A stretch of 57,726 bases of DNA from Bacteroidota bacterium (GCA_018267155.1 JAFDZE010000049.1:278-58003), one strand, 5' to 3'; positions 1 to 8,558 are shown, counted from the first letter of the stretch. Made by a program: numbers and translations. The notes: a model not told the origin generated them from the letters alone.

Positions 1-971
1 GTCGTGCCGCAACAACCGCCGACGATGTTCAGCCATCCGTTTTCCGCCCATTCCCGCAGCTGAGGGGCCAACGTGTCCGGCGTTTCGGGAAATCCGGTCG
101 GCAACAATGGATTCGGCAAACCCGCGTTGGGATGGGCGCTCACGTAGATCGGCGCGATCCTCGACAACTCTTCGATCAGGGGACGCATTTCTTGAGGACC
201 GAGCGCGCAATTCATGCCCACGCTCAACAGCGGCACATGGGAAATGGAATTCCAGAAGGCTTCGACGGTTTGCCCGGTCACACCGCGATTGCTGCCGGCC
301 TGAATGAACGTGACCGACGCCATGATCGGAACCCGCCGTGCGCCGGACGCGAAGGCCTCCTGAATCGCAAAAAACGCAGCCTTGGCATTCAACGTGTCGA
401 AGATGGTCTCCACCAGCAGGATGTCGGCGCCGGCATCGAGCAGGGCTTCCGCCTGTTCCTTGTAGGCGGTGACGAGTTGATCGAAGGTGACGGCGCGGAA
501 GCCGGGATCGTTCACGTCGGGACTGAGCGATGCGGTCTTGTTCATGGGCCCGATCGCACCGGCCACGAAGCGCGGCTTGCTCGGGTCCATGGCGGTGTAC
601 TTCGCGCACGCCTCCTTCGCCAGGCGCACCGAGGCCAGGTTCATCTCACGTGCGAGGTGGCTGCACGCGTGCTCGGCCTGCGCGATGCTGGTGGCGCTGA
701 AGGTGTTCGTCTCCACGATGTCGGCACCGGCCTCCAGGTATTGCTCGTGGATGGTGCGGATGGCCTCGGGCCGCGAGAGGGAGAGCAGTTCGTTGTTGCC
801 CTTCAGCAGGATCTTGTGGTCCTCCATGCCCTTCGGATGGAAGTCCTCCTCGGTGAGGCCGAGCTTCTGGATCATGGTGCCCATGGCCCCGTCGAGGACG
901 AGGATGCGCTTGTCCGCTGCAGCTTCCAAAGCGGAGGCGGGTTGTTGGGCGATGCGTTCGAGGTCGGTCAT
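1..971 (-). CDS. metH: Homocysteine S-methyltransferase (MetH N-terminal module), partial
   Basis: This is the methyl-acceptor module of cobalamin-dependent methionine synthase, which transfers a methyl group to homocysteine. It begins at an ATG at 971 and is still open at the window edge after about 323 codons. The family signature LDGAMGTMIQ lies near residues 26-35, ETNTFSATS near 90, and the zinc-binding pair GGCCGT is the last thing visible, next to the edge. Many Bacteroidetes carry this module as a separate gene of about 330-340 residues, with the folate, B12 and reactivation domains in a second gene, so the gene may end just outside; a full-length MetH is equally possible from what is visible. 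A SAM-I riboswitch and attenuator lie upstream, which independently supports a methionine role. Confidence 0.9.
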   Translation of the reverse strand, partial: MTDLERIAQQPASALEAAADKRILVLDGAMGTMIQKLGLTEEDFHPKGMEDHKILLKGNNELLSLSRPEAIRTIHEQYLEAGADIVETNTFSATSIAQAEHACSHLAREMNLASVRLAKEACAKYTAMDPSKPRFVAGAIGPMNKTASLSPDVNDPGFRAVTFDQLVTAYKEQAEALLDAGADILLVETIFDTLNAKAAFFAIQEAFASGARRVPIMASVTFIQAGSNRGVTGQTVEAFWNSISHVPLLSVGMNCALGPQEMRPLIEELSRIAPIYVSAHPNAGLPNPLLPTGFPETPDTLAPQLREWAENGWLNIVGGCCGT

Positions 972-1006
972 TGCGTGTTCCTATGTCGGCGTGCTTTCCG
1001 AGCTAT

Positions 1007-1107
1007 TGCGGTGAGAATGGTGAAATGGGTGAAAGTGGTGAGAAAGTGGGCCACGGAGCGCCAGCACTTTCTTACCATTCTCTCCACCCTCACCACCTTC
1101 ACCGCAC
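1007..1107. repeat. Imperfect palindrome of GTGA-type units in the metH leader
   Basis: Two arms of about 43 nt (1007-1050 and 1064-1106) can fold on each other around a short GC-rich loop. Both arms read TGCGGTGA at the outer end and AGAAAGTG at the inner end, and most differences between them are purine transitions that still allow G-U pairing. The arms consist of degenerate GGTGA units. The element lies between the riboswitch terminator and the metH start codon, so it would be transcribed. Similar palindromes occur at 8559-8617 and 33088-33151. Confidence 0.6.
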
Positions 1108-1110
1108 TCC

Positions 1111-1146
1111 AAAAAAGAAAGCCCCACCCGATGTTCCGGATGAGGC
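1111..1146 (-). terminator. Riboswitch-controlled intrinsic terminator (attenuator)
   Basis: On the minus strand a 9-bp stem (GCCTCATCC with GGGTGGGGC) is followed by TTTCTTTTTT. It lies about 35 nt after the riboswitch P1 helix. The CTCATC in its 5' arm is complementary to the GATGAG of the riboswitch P1 3' strand, so the two structures compete: that pairing would be the antiterminator. SAM binding should therefore stop transcription before metH. Confidence 0.85.
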
Positions 1147-1182
1147 ATCAATGTTCCCTGGCGGGCACTGCTGTCTGATCGC

Positions 1183-1340
1183 GGCTCATCTTTCCGTTGT
1201 TGTCGCTCCTCGTCCTTCGACTGCGCTCAGGAGCGCTCGGCGTGACAACAACAGCTGGATTTAGCACCTACCCGATGGTTGCCCACCGGACGGTTGCCAA
1301 GGCTTCGCAGGGCCAGTCCCTCCGCCTTTCTGGATAAGCG
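1183..1340 (-). promoter_or_regulatory. SAM-I (S-box) riboswitch upstream of metH
   Basis: The minus strand contains the S-box core almost to consensus: CTTATCCAGAAAGG, then GGAGGGACTGGCCC, GAAGCC, GGCAACC and GGTGCTAAATCC. The helices can be drawn: P1 is GCTTATC with GATGAGC; P3 is a 9-bp stem closed by a GCAA tetraloop; P4 is GTTGTTGTC with GACAACAAC (1244-1252 and 1196-1204). P4 is unusually long because 39 nt of a repeat-like sequence sits inside it. The aptamer starts about 18 nt after a -7 promoter box and is followed by an intrinsic terminator, so it should act by transcription attenuation on metH. Confidence 0.95.
1205..1243. repeat. Dispersed GC-rich repeat inside riboswitch helix P4
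   Basis: This segment contains CCTTCGACTGCGCTCAGGA, the hallmark of a short palindromic repeat type, and ends GCTCGGCGTGACA together with the P4 arm. GCTCCT and AGGAGC inside it can pair. The element at 27571-27654 shares the TGTCACGCYGAG end. It occupies the loop side of P4, a peripheral helix that tolerates length variation in S-box RNAs. Confidence 0.6.
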
Positions 1341-1357
1341 ATGGAAAGAACGTGGGG

Positions 1358-1365
1358 CGAAGATA
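1358..1365 (-). promoter_or_regulatory. -7 promoter box for the riboswitch-metH transcript
   Basis: The minus strand reads TATCTTCG, matching the TAnnTTYG box seen upstream of other genes in this window. Transcription would start near 1351, about 10 nt before the riboswitch aptamer and about 380 nt before metH. No clear TTG -33 box is visible. Confidence 0.5.
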
Positions 1366-1386
1366 GCGTGACGAACATGATCGTCG

Positions 1387-2271
1387 TCAGTTCGTGAGCG
1401 GGAAGTCGGGATGGTTCTGTTTCAGCCACGTTGCTGCCCGTGTTTCCTCCGTGTGGTAGATCCCACGATCAGCCAAGGCGGCATGTCCTCCTCCGGTGGA
1501 ACTGGCCCAGGCATGCGTGGCGTAGGCTGCAATGTCAAAATGCTCCACCGATGCCCTGCTGTTCAGCACATCGTGGAACCATTGCGTACCGATGTCCAAG
1601 CCATACAACGCACCGAGTGGAACGGCGTTCCCGTGTGGCATGGTCAAGGGCCGCGCGCGTTCCTGGTTCACGAGCATGCTCCACTCATTGATCCGGCATT
1701 CGGGGAGGGGCCAAGGGCGCTGCGGATCAACAACACGGTCGTAGTGCGCAGCACGAGGACCGGGATGATCCCTGGCCAATTGCTGCCACTCCCTGAACGA
1801 CGGATGAAAGCGCATGAAACTCTTCGGTGAACAACGCTGCGCGTATGAGGCCGGGCAATTCCAGCACTGGCCCACCGGGCCTATCGCCACATGTTCGCCG
1901 ACCCGGCCCAACATCGCACCGAGGATATCGCCTTCGTACAGCACATCGTTGTGCGTGATGAAGAGGTAGGGTGCGGTGCTCGTTTCCCAGGCGTGTTGAT
2001 AGCGTAACGACTGCCGGTATGGCGACCAGCGCATCAGCCATTTGCTCCGTTGCGGGCGCACGCCGAACCAGAACAAGGGCCTATGGACCACGACGCGATC
2101 ACCCAGGTGTCCGATCAAGGAGCGGAAGGAAGCTCCAGAGGGCTGGCGGCGTTCGAGCGTGAAGTGGATCCGGCCGATGTGTTCGCCCGAATGCATCAAC
2201 AACGAAAGCAGGGTCACCGCTGTCTGGCGCGGCTTGCCGTACACGTTGATGGCGACATCCACACGTTGCAT
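1387..2271 (-). CDS. Family 2-type glycosyltransferase
   Basis: About 294 residues. The N-terminus (VDVAINVYGKPRQTAVTLLSL) and a later LFITHNDVLYEGDILGAM segment resemble the GT-A nucleotide-sugar binding fold, with HND in the place of the usual DxD region. A role in adding a sugar to a surface glycan is inferred from the family only. I placed the start at the ATG at 2271; a TTG three codons upstream is also open. The gene stands alone, between the metH leader and an oppositely oriented WG-repeat gene. The acceptor cannot be told from the sequence. Confidence 0.65.
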   Translation of the reverse strand: MQRVDVAINVYGKPRQTAVTLLSLLMHSGEHIGRIHFTLERRQPSGASFRSLIGHLGDRVVVHRPLFWFGVRPQRSKWLMRWSPYRQSLRYQHAWETSTAPYLFITHNDVLYEGDILGAMLGRVGEHVAIGPVGQCWNCPASYAQRCSPKSFMRFHPSFREWQQLARDHPGPRAAHYDRVVDPQRPWPLPECRINEWSMLVNQERARPLTMPHGNAVPLGALYGLDIGTQWFHDVLNSRASVEHFDIAAYATHAWASSTGGGHAALADRGIYHTEETRAATWLKQNHPDFPLTN

Positions 2272-2424
2272 CGGCCGCAATATGGAGCCGATCGTGCATG
2301 GTGATCCGCCTGAAAGAGACCCCCGCTACGGACTTTGGTTCCACAAGGCTGTTCTTCCCGGGCAAGGTCAAGCCGGGTAGCGCATCCATCTGTTCGCATC
2401 TTTGGGGATCCAGTTCAACCCGTC

Positions 2425-3477
2425 ATGCGCACCACAGCCCTCACCCTCGCTCTCCTGACCACCGGTCTCGTCCCGGCCCAGTCCTTCATCGCCCAGGTGA
2501 AACCCGCTGGCTCGGAACTATGGGGCTACATGTCAAATACCGGAGAAATGGTGGTCCCACCCACCTACAAGCATTGCTTCCGTTTCAACACGAGCGGGTA
2601 TGCGGCCGTGCTGGACCCCTCCACGAAGAACGGCGCCTTCATCAATACCAAGGGTGAACGGCTGGCCACCACCGCTCCTGCCTTCCAACTGATCGGTGGA
2701 ATGATGAGCGGCGGGGATGTGCAGGGCTTCAGCTGTGGACTGGCACCGGTGAAGGTCGGTGAGAAATGGGGCTTCCTGAACACCAGGGGCGAATTGACCG
2801 TACCCGCCACGTACGACAAGGTGGACGCCTTCGAGAGTTGCCTGAGCGTGGTGGAAAAGGGCAAGAAACTGTTCATCCTCACGGCCGAGGGCAAAGAGAC
2901 ACCCGTGGGCGATGCGGGCATCGTGGATGTGAGGAGTTTCGTGGACGGCCTCGCCCCATTCCGTACCAAGGACAAGCTCTTCGGCTTCATGAACAGCGAG
3001 CAACAAGTCGTTATCCCGGCGCAATTCCTGTCGGTAGGCTATTTCAGCGGCGGACTGGCCTGGGCCAAGGACAAGAGTGAGAAACTCGGCTTTATCGACA
3101 AGCAGGGTGCGTGGGTGGTCAAACCCGCATATGATGCCGCCAAGGAAATGGACCCTGCGAGCGGCCTGGCCCGGGTGAAGAGCGGCGAGGCCTGGTTCTA
3201 CGTGGACCGTACCGGTAAAGAGGTACGCGTTGCCGATGCCACGGGTCTCGGCGATTTCAGCGATGGGCTCGCGGAGGCCAAGCGTGGGGAGTTGACCGGC
3301 TTCATCGGCCCGGACGGAACATGGGTGATCGAACCGAAGTTCAACGGTGCGCGTGCATTCAAGAACGGTTACGCCGCGGTAAAACAAGGCGAGCAATGGG
3401 GTTTCATCGACACCGGGGGGAATTGGGTGGTGCAGCCAGGCTTCGACGCGGTGAAGGACATGGAGAAGTTCCAGTGA
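2425..3477 (+). CDS. Exported WG-repeat protein
   Basis: 350 residues with a signal peptide (MRTTALTLALLTTGLVPAQS). At least seven WG-type repeats follow, of the form WGFxNxxGxxVxPxYDxVxxF; clear examples are KWGFLNTRGELTVP, KLGFIDKQGAWVVKP and QWGFIDTGGNWVVQP. WG repeats are a widespread beta-rich repeat fold whose molecular role is mostly unknown. The ATG at 2425 was chosen because the signal peptide begins there; an upstream ATG at 2335 only adds a non-signal-like stretch. The DUF2059 gene follows after 41 nt. Confidence 0.85.
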   Translation: MRTTALTLALLTTGLVPAQSFIAQVKPAGSELWGYMSNTGEMVVPPTYKHCFRFNTSGYAAVLDPSTKNGAFINTKGERLATTAPAFQLIGGMMSGGDVQGFSCGLAPVKVGEKWGFLNTRGELTVPATYDKVDAFESCLSVVEKGKKLFILTAEGKETPVGDAGIVDVRSFVDGLAPFRTKDKLFGFMNSEQQVVIPAQFLSVGYFSGGLAWAKDKSEKLGFIDKQGAWVVKPAYDAAKEMDPASGLARVKSGEAWFYVDRTGKEVRVADATGLGDFSDGLAEAKRGELTGFIGPDGTWVIEPKFNGARAFKNGYAAVKQGEQWGFIDTGGNWVVQPGFDAVKDMEKFQ

Positions 3478-3488
3478 GAACCTTCAGG

Positions 3489-3496
3489 TACTTTCG
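3489..3496 (+). promoter_or_regulatory. -7 promoter box before the DUF2059 gene
   Basis: TACTTTCG, the recurrent -7 type of this window, ends 22 nt before the ATG at 3519. No TTG is present at the expected -33 distance, so this is suggestive only. Confidence 0.4.
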
Positions 3497-3518
3497 CGCG
3501 ATCCCGGAACCCGAGACC

Positions 3519-3977
3519 ATGGCCCTCAAGCACCGCATCAGTCTCCGCATCGCGATAGCCGCGATCCCCCTGCTCCTTTCATCGTTGTGTTCCGCACAGG
3601 AGGCCCCGTACCGCGCGGCCCTGAAAGACTACCTGGAAGCCAGCAACGCCATGGGCTCGTTCGGCACGGCGATCGATCAGATGATCGGGATGCAACGGGA
3701 AGAGCACAGCGACCTGCCCCCCGAATTCTGGGACAGTCTCGGCAAGGAGATGCGGCTGTCCATCGACGATCTGGTGGACATGCTCGCACCGGTGTACGAG
3801 CGGCACCTGTCCATCGAGGACCTGCAAGCCGTCACCACATTCTATCGGAGTCCGTCCGGCTCCAAATTCGCCGAAGCATCGCCCGTGGTGATGCAGGAGA
3901 GCATGGCGGTCGGCGCGGAATGGGGCAGCAAGCTCGGCGAGCGCATCATGAAGCGGATACAGGAGGAAGGGCGATGA
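3519..3977 (+). CDS. Exported DUF2059 domain protein
   Basis: 152 residues with a signal peptide (LRIAIAAIPLLLSSLCSAQ). The mature part is helical, and the motif YERHLSIEDLQAVTTFYRSPSGSKF is the conserved core of DUF2059, a periplasmic family of unknown function. The start at 3519 puts a basic n-region directly before the hydrophobic core. It is convergent with rodA, 51 nt away, and may share a transcript with the WG-repeat gene. Confidence 0.8.
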   Translation: MALKHRISLRIAIAAIPLLLSSLCSAQEAPYRAALKDYLEASNAMGSFGTAIDQMIGMQREEHSDLPPEFWDSLGKEMRLSIDDLVDMLAPVYERHLSIEDLQAVTTFYRSPSGSKFAEASPVVMQESMAVGAEWGSKLGERIMKRIQEEGR

Positions 3978-4028
3978 CCTGCGCTTTGGTGGCGATGACG
4001 ACCGGTCCGGGATGGCCGGGGAGCTTGC

Positions 4029-5354
4029 TCAACGCAACTGGCTGAGCCGTTCAGCGTCGAGGCGGACCAGGGTGGCCAGCAGGAGCGTGAAGCCCACGAG
4101 CGAGCTGCCGCCGTAGCTGAAGAGCGGCAGCGGGATCCCGATCACCGGTGCCAACCCGATGGCCATGCCCACGTTGATCATCAAGTGCAGGAAGAATATA
4201 CTGGCCACGCAGTAGGCGTATATCCGTGTGAAGCGTGATCGCTGCCGTTCGCCGATCTGGATGCACCGCAGGATCAGGGCACCGAACAGCAGCACGACCA
4301 GGGTGGTGCCCGCGAAGCCCCATTCCTCCCCTACCGTGCAGAAGATGAAGTCGGTCTGCTGCTCGGGCACGTATTTGTACTTGGTGAACGTGCCCTTCAG
4401 GTAGCCCTTGCCGATAAGACCACCGCTGCCGATGGCCGTCTTGCTCTGCTCCGCATTGTATCCCAGTCCTTGGGGATCGTACACCAGACCGAGGGTCACG
4501 CCGATACGTGTGCGGTGCCGCTCGCTCAACACGTTCTCGAACACGAAGTCGAAAGCGCTGATGAACACGGCCGATCCGATGAGCGTGAAGAGGATGAAGC
4601 CGTACAACCGCTTGCGTTGACCCTTCAGCACGAACCGGCTGATGAACCAGAACGCGAACAGGCAGGTGAGCGTGATGATGCCGATGAGGAAGTACTGACC
4701 GGAGACCTCCCGGCCCCAGAAGGGGATGTGGAACATGCTCTCGCGCAGGATGAGTGAGAGCACGGCCAGGATGGCCACGCCGATGGCCAACAGCAGGATG
4801 TTGCCCGACAGTCCCTCGCGGTACAGCACCAGGATGAACGCGCCGAACGTGAGCGCGGTGCCTACGTCCTTGCCCAGCAGGATGAGCCCAACGGGAGCGA
4901 GGATGATGGCCGTGGCGATCGCCCGGGTGCGCATGCCCCTGAAGGCCTGTAATCCGCTCAAGTACCGCGTGAGAACCAGCGCCGTGGCGAACTTGGCGAA
5001 TTCGCTGGGCTGGATGCGTACCGGCCCGAGTTGCAACCAGTTCGTATTGCCCCCGACCTCCTTGCCCAGGACGGGCACGAGAGCGAGCAGCAGGAGCGAT
5101 ACGGAGTAGGCCGGAACGGCCATGTTCTTGATGAAGTCGCCATGCACCATCATCACGGCAGCCCCGAGCACCAGGCACACCACGATCCACACGCTCTGGT
5201 TGCCGTACTCCATCGCCGTGTCGAACAGGTTGGGATGGTCGGGGTTGTAGGCGGCGCTGTAGATGTTGGCCCAGCCGGCGAAGAGCAGCAACAGGTACAG
5301 GGCCGTGAGCGGCCGGTCCATGTTGGCGCGGATGCTGTCGCGTACGGCGGTCAT
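4029..5354 (-). CDS. rodA: Rod shape-determining peptidoglycan glycosyltransferase RodA
   Basis: 441 residues, SEDS family. RodA polymerises lipid II into glycan strands in the lateral wall together with PBP2. About ten hydrophobic helices are visible, with the conserved stretches GNTNWLQLGPVRIQPSEFAK and the C-terminal GIPLPLFSYGGSS that identify RodA/FtsW proteins. Its ATG overlaps the mrdA stop as ATGA (5351-5354), so translation is probably coupled. It is the last gene of the purH-mre-mrd cluster. A later ATG (MDRPLTAL) is an alternative start. Confidence 0.95.
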   Translation of the reverse strand: MTAVRDSIRANMDRPLTALYLLLLFAGWANIYSAAYNPDHPNLFDTAMEYGNQSVWIVVCLVLGAAVMMVHGDFIKNMAVPAYSVSLLLLALVPVLGKEVGGNTNWLQLGPVRIQPSEFAKFATALVLTRYLSGLQAFRGMRTRAIATAIILAPVGLILLGKDVGTALTFGAFILVLYREGLSGNILLLAIGVAILAVLSLILRESMFHIPFWGREVSGQYFLIGIITLTCLFAFWFISRFVLKGQRKRLYGFILFTLIGSAVFISAFDFVFENVLSERHRTRIGVTLGLVYDPQGLGYNAEQSKTAIGSGGLIGKGYLKGTFTKYKYVPEQQTDFIFCTVGEEWGFAGTTLVVLLFGALILRCIQIGERQRSRFTRIYAYCVASIFFLHLMINVGMAIGLAPVIGIPLPLFSYGGSSLVGFTLLLATLVRLDAERLSQLR

Positions 5355-7195
5355 CGCTTGCGGCGTTTGCTGACGAAAGGTTTGTAGTTCTTCTCGTCGG
5401 CGATCAGGTCGGCCTCCAGCATCCTCTTCTCCAGGTCCGGCCGCGTGATGGTATCGGTGAGGTATTGCTCCATGAGCAGGCTGGCGATGGGTGCGGCCCA
5501 GGTACCCCCGAATCCGCTGTTCTCCACGTACACGGCCATGGCGATCCTGGGATTCTCCATGGGCGCGAAGCATACGAACACCGCGTGGTCCTTGCCGTGC
5601 GGGTTCTGCGCGGTGCCCGTCTTGCCGCACACGGTGACTCCCGGGATCCGTGCGGCACGTGCGGTACCCCCCGCCTCTTCGGTGACCCGTCGCATGCCTT
5701 CAGCGATGAGATCGAACCAGTGGTCGTCCACCTTGGTCTTGTGGCGTTCCCACCTGGTCAGGCTGTCCGGATGGCCTATCGCTGTTACGATGTGCGGGTC
5801 GATGTACCAGCCCCTGTTGGCGAAGATGGCCGCGAGATTGGCCATCTGCATGGGCACCACCTCCACCTCGCCCTGGCCGATGCTCACCGAATAAATGGTG
5901 CTGAAAGCCCAGCCACCCTTGCCGTACCGCTTGTCGTAGAAGGCGGTGTTCGGCACACGCCCGCCCTTGGCCGCGGGCAGGTCCACGCGGGGTCGCTCGC
6001 CCAAGCCGAAGCTGCGCACGTATCCCTCCCACTCGTTCAGGCCGAGCACGGCGTCCTTGAACCTGTCCGGATCCTTGTTCTGCTCGATCTCACGTTTGAA
6101 AACCTGGTAGAAATAAGGATTGCAGGAGTACTGGATGGCGTGCTCCACATCGGTGGCCATGGGATGGTTGTGGCAGCCGACCAGCGCCTTGTTGCAGGGG
6201 AAGCCGGTCTGCGGGGTGATCACACCTTCCTGGAGCGCGGTGAGCGCCTGCACGAGCTTGAAGATGGAGCCCGGTGGATACTGGGCCTGCAACGCACGAT
6301 CGAACAGCGGGTTGAGTGAATCCCGTTGAAGAACCCCGTAATTGTGGTTGCGGACGCGGCCCACCAGGAGTTCGGGATCATAACTCGGGCTGGTCACCAG
6401 CGCCAGGATCCCGCCCGTCCTCGGATCAAGGGCCACGATACTGCCCTTCTTGTGGGCCATCAGGCGTTCACCGTACGCCTGCATCCGGGCATCGATACTG
6501 GTATACAGGTTCTTCCCTTCCACACCCAACGTGTCGTACTGGCCGCCCATGAACTTCCCCTGCACGTTGTTGTGCACGTCCACCACCACGTACTTCACGC
6601 CGCGCCGTCCGCGCAAGGCCGGCTCATAGTACTGCTCCAGGCCGCCCACGCCGATCACGTCACCCGCCCGGTAATACGGGTCCTGCTCCACCTTCCGCTG
6701 GCTCACTTCGCTCAGGTAACCCAGCATGTGCGCCCCGATGCGTTCCGGATAGGTGCGCAGGGTGCGGCTCTGCGCATAGAACCCGGGATACTTGTGCAGG
6801 TGCAGGGAGATCCCGGCGAACTGGTCGGCGGTGACCTGCTTTTCGAATTCACTGGGTTTGTAGCCGGAATACGCGCGGGCCTTGGTCAGCCGATCATGCA
6901 CATCCTTGGGAGTGACGCCCAACAGTTGTGCCAGTGCCAGCGTGTCGAATTCCTTCACCTCGCGCGGTACAACCATGATGTCGTACACCGGGGTGTTGGC
7001 CACGAGCAGTTCACCATGGCGATCGTAAATGAGGCCGCGCGAGGGGAAGACGGTGATCTTGCGCTCACTGATGTCCGCAGCGCGCGCCTTCCATCGATCA
7101 TCCACCACCTGCAACCAGAACAACCGCACGATGAAGACGGCGCACACGGCGATCACCGTGGCCATCAGGACGAAGCGGCGATCGTCGAACCTCAT
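5351..7195 (-). CDS. mrdA: Penicillin-binding protein 2 (peptidoglycan D,D-transpeptidase)
   Basis: 614 residues. It cross-links lateral-wall peptidoglycan as the partner of RodA. One N-terminal membrane helix (about residues 8-30) is followed by a dimerisation domain and a transpeptidase domain with all three active-site motifs: SIFK with catalytic Ser310, SCN in YSCNPYFYQ, and KTG in CGKTGTAQ. The start at 7195 overlaps the mreD stop as ATGA, and its own stop overlaps rodA. The length is usual for the family. Confidence 0.95.
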   Translation of the reverse strand: MRFDDRRFVLMATVIAVCAVFIVRLFWLQVVDDRWKARAADISERKITVFPSRGLIYDRHGELLVANTPVYDIMVVPREVKEFDTLALAQLLGVTPKDVHDRLTKARAYSGYKPSEFEKQVTADQFAGISLHLHKYPGFYAQSRTLRTYPERIGAHMLGYLSEVSQRKVEQDPYYRAGDVIGVGGLEQYYEPALRGRRGVKYVVVDVHNNVQGKFMGGQYDTLGVEGKNLYTSIDARMQAYGERLMAHKKGSIVALDPRTGGILALVTSPSYDPELLVGRVRNHNYGVLQRDSLNPLFDRALQAQYPPGSIFKLVQALTALQEGVITPQTGFPCNKALVGCHNHPMATDVEHAIQYSCNPYFYQVFKREIEQNKDPDRFKDAVLGLNEWEGYVRSFGLGERPRVDLPAAKGGRVPNTAFYDKRYGKGGWAFSTIYSVSIGQGEVEVVPMQMANLAAIFANRGWYIDPHIVTAIGHPDSLTRWERHKTKVDDHWFDLIAEGMRRVTEEAGGTARAARIPGVTVCGKTGTAQNPHGKDHAVFVCFAPMENPRIAMAVYVENSGFGGTWAAPIASLLMEQYLTDTITRPDLEKRMLEADLIADEKNYKPFVSKRRKR

Positions 7196-7713
7196 CGCGG
7201 TCGGGCCTGGCGTGAGATGAGCAATTGGGTCAGCAGGCAGAGCAACAGGGTGGCCAGGGTACTTGCGAAGGCACGTGCCAGGGTGACCAGTGCTCCATTG
7301 AAGCGGTACACTTCCAGGAAGAAGAGCGCCAAGTGATGCAGCAGAATGAGTATCCCCGCATAAGTAACGAACCAGGCCAGACCCATACGGGTGATGGTGG
7401 CACGGTCCTGCTGGTCGTAGCCCTCCCGCGGTGCCAGTGCGCGCAGCATGAGTGCACGGCCGTACATCATCACCGTGCAGGCCGTGGCGTGCAGGCCTGG
7501 CGTACTGCTGAAAAGGTCCATGACCATGCCCGTGCCGAAACCCAGGATGAGCCCGGCCCACAGCGGCAGGTCAAGGGGCAGCATCAACAGGAAAAGCAGG
7601 TACAGGTATGGCACCACCCAGCCATTGGCCAGGTCCACGTGGTCCAGCAAGAACACTTGCAACAGCACCAGGATGATGAAGCGCGCCAGATTGTTGGTCA
7701 AGGTCCCGATCAT
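7192..7713 (-). CDS. mreD: Rod shape-determining protein MreD
   Basis: 173 residues, almost all hydrophobic, with about five membrane helices. MreD is the small integral membrane subunit of the elongasome. The sequence resembles the family mainly in hydropathy and in the segment GLILGFGTGMVMDLFSSTPG; the assignment rests heavily on position between mreC and mrdA. Both ends overlap neighbouring genes by 4 nt. Confidence 0.9.
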   Translation of the reverse strand: MIGTLTNNLARFIILVLLQVFLLDHVDLANGWVVPYLYLLFLLMLPLDLPLWAGLILGFGTGMVMDLFSSTPGLHATACTVMMYGRALMLRALAPREGYDQQDRATITRMGLAWFVTYAGILILLHHLALFFLEVYRFNGALVTLARAFASTLATLLLCLLTQLLISRQARPR

Positions 7714-8537
7714 TCCTTGGGCGTGCTCATTTCGAGTGAATCGCGTTCGGCTTTCATCAGGTCGCTTACCACTTGGACGTGATCGGCCCGGGTAAGGTCC
7801 TCGCTCAGGCGGACGGTGATCAGGTGGAACGGGGTGCTCGGATCCTCGGTCACCGCTCCGATCACTCCGACGAGGATGCCCGGCGGGTACACGCCTTCGC
7901 TTCCGCGCGTCACCACCGTATCGCCGACGGCCACGGGCACATGCTTGTCGATATCGGTCAACGACACGGTGCGCGGATCACGCGTATCCCAGCGCAGCAG
8001 TCCGAAGTGGCCCGTGTTCTTGACCTGTGCGCTGGCCACATGGTCCTCGTTCAGTACGCTGATCACCGATGCGAAGTGCGCACTGGCCTCGCGCACCACG
8101 CCAACGATGCCGTTGGTGCCGATCACGCCCATGTTGCGTTCCACCCCGTCCAGCGTCCCCTTGTCGAGGGTGATGTAGTTCTTGGCCTTGTGGGTGGTGC
8201 TGTTGATCACCATTGCGGTACGATAACGATACCTTAGGTGTCGGATCGTATCCATCCGTACCGCACCGGTGTCGCGTCGTTCGATCACGGCATGGGAACG
8301 CTCGCGCTCACGGGCGAGTGCCTCATTGAGGGCGATGTTGCTCTCGCGCAGACCGGTATAGGCCATGATACCGCTGCGAAAGGCGAAAACGCGGCCGGTC
8401 ACGGCATTGCTGGTGCTCACCCATTCGGCACGCTGGTGCATGTTGCCCCTGATCAGCATGGAGAGGCCCAGGACCAGCAGGAGCAGGAACAGCAGGTTGT
8501 CGCGCTGACGGAGGAGGAAGCGGAAGAGGTCGCGCAT
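7710..8537 (-). CDS. mreC: Rod shape-determining protein MreC
   Basis: 275 residues. MreC is a bitopic periplasmic scaffold that links MreB to PBP2. One N-terminal membrane helix (NLLFLLLLVLGLSMLI) is followed by a coiled segment (residues about 60-95) and a beta-rich domain with GVVRE and VTRGSEGVYPPGILVG, which are characteristic of MreC. The ATG at 8537 was chosen because the basic RDLFRFLLRQR stretch directly before the helix is typical. An imperfect palindrome fills the 81 nt between mreB and mreC. Confidence 0.95.
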   Translation of the reverse strand: MRDLFRFLLRQRDNLLFLLLLVLGLSMLIRGNMHQRAEWVSTSNAVTGRVFAFRSGIMAYTGLRESNIALNEALARERERSHAVIERRDTGAVRMDTIRHLRYRYRTAMVINSTTHKAKNYITLDKGTLDGVERNMGVIGTNGIVGVVREASAHFASVISVLNEDHVASAQVKNTGHFGLLRWDTRDPRTVSLTDIDKHVPVAVGDTVVTRGSEGVYPPGILVGVIGAVTEDPSTPFHLITVRLSEDLTRADHVQVVSDLMKAERDSLEMSTPKE

Positions 8538-8558
8538 CTCGTGAGGGTTGCGAGAGGC

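Noticed and set aside
132..1178. Long plus-strand open frame opposite metH
   Set aside because: It lies antisense to a well-supported gene and riboswitch; its Gly/Arg/His-rich translation has no domain. GC-rich genes produce such shadows.
2425..3477. Regularly spaced repeats considered as a CRISPR or minisatellite
   Set aside because: The periodicity is at the protein level (WG repeats); the DNA units are not identical.
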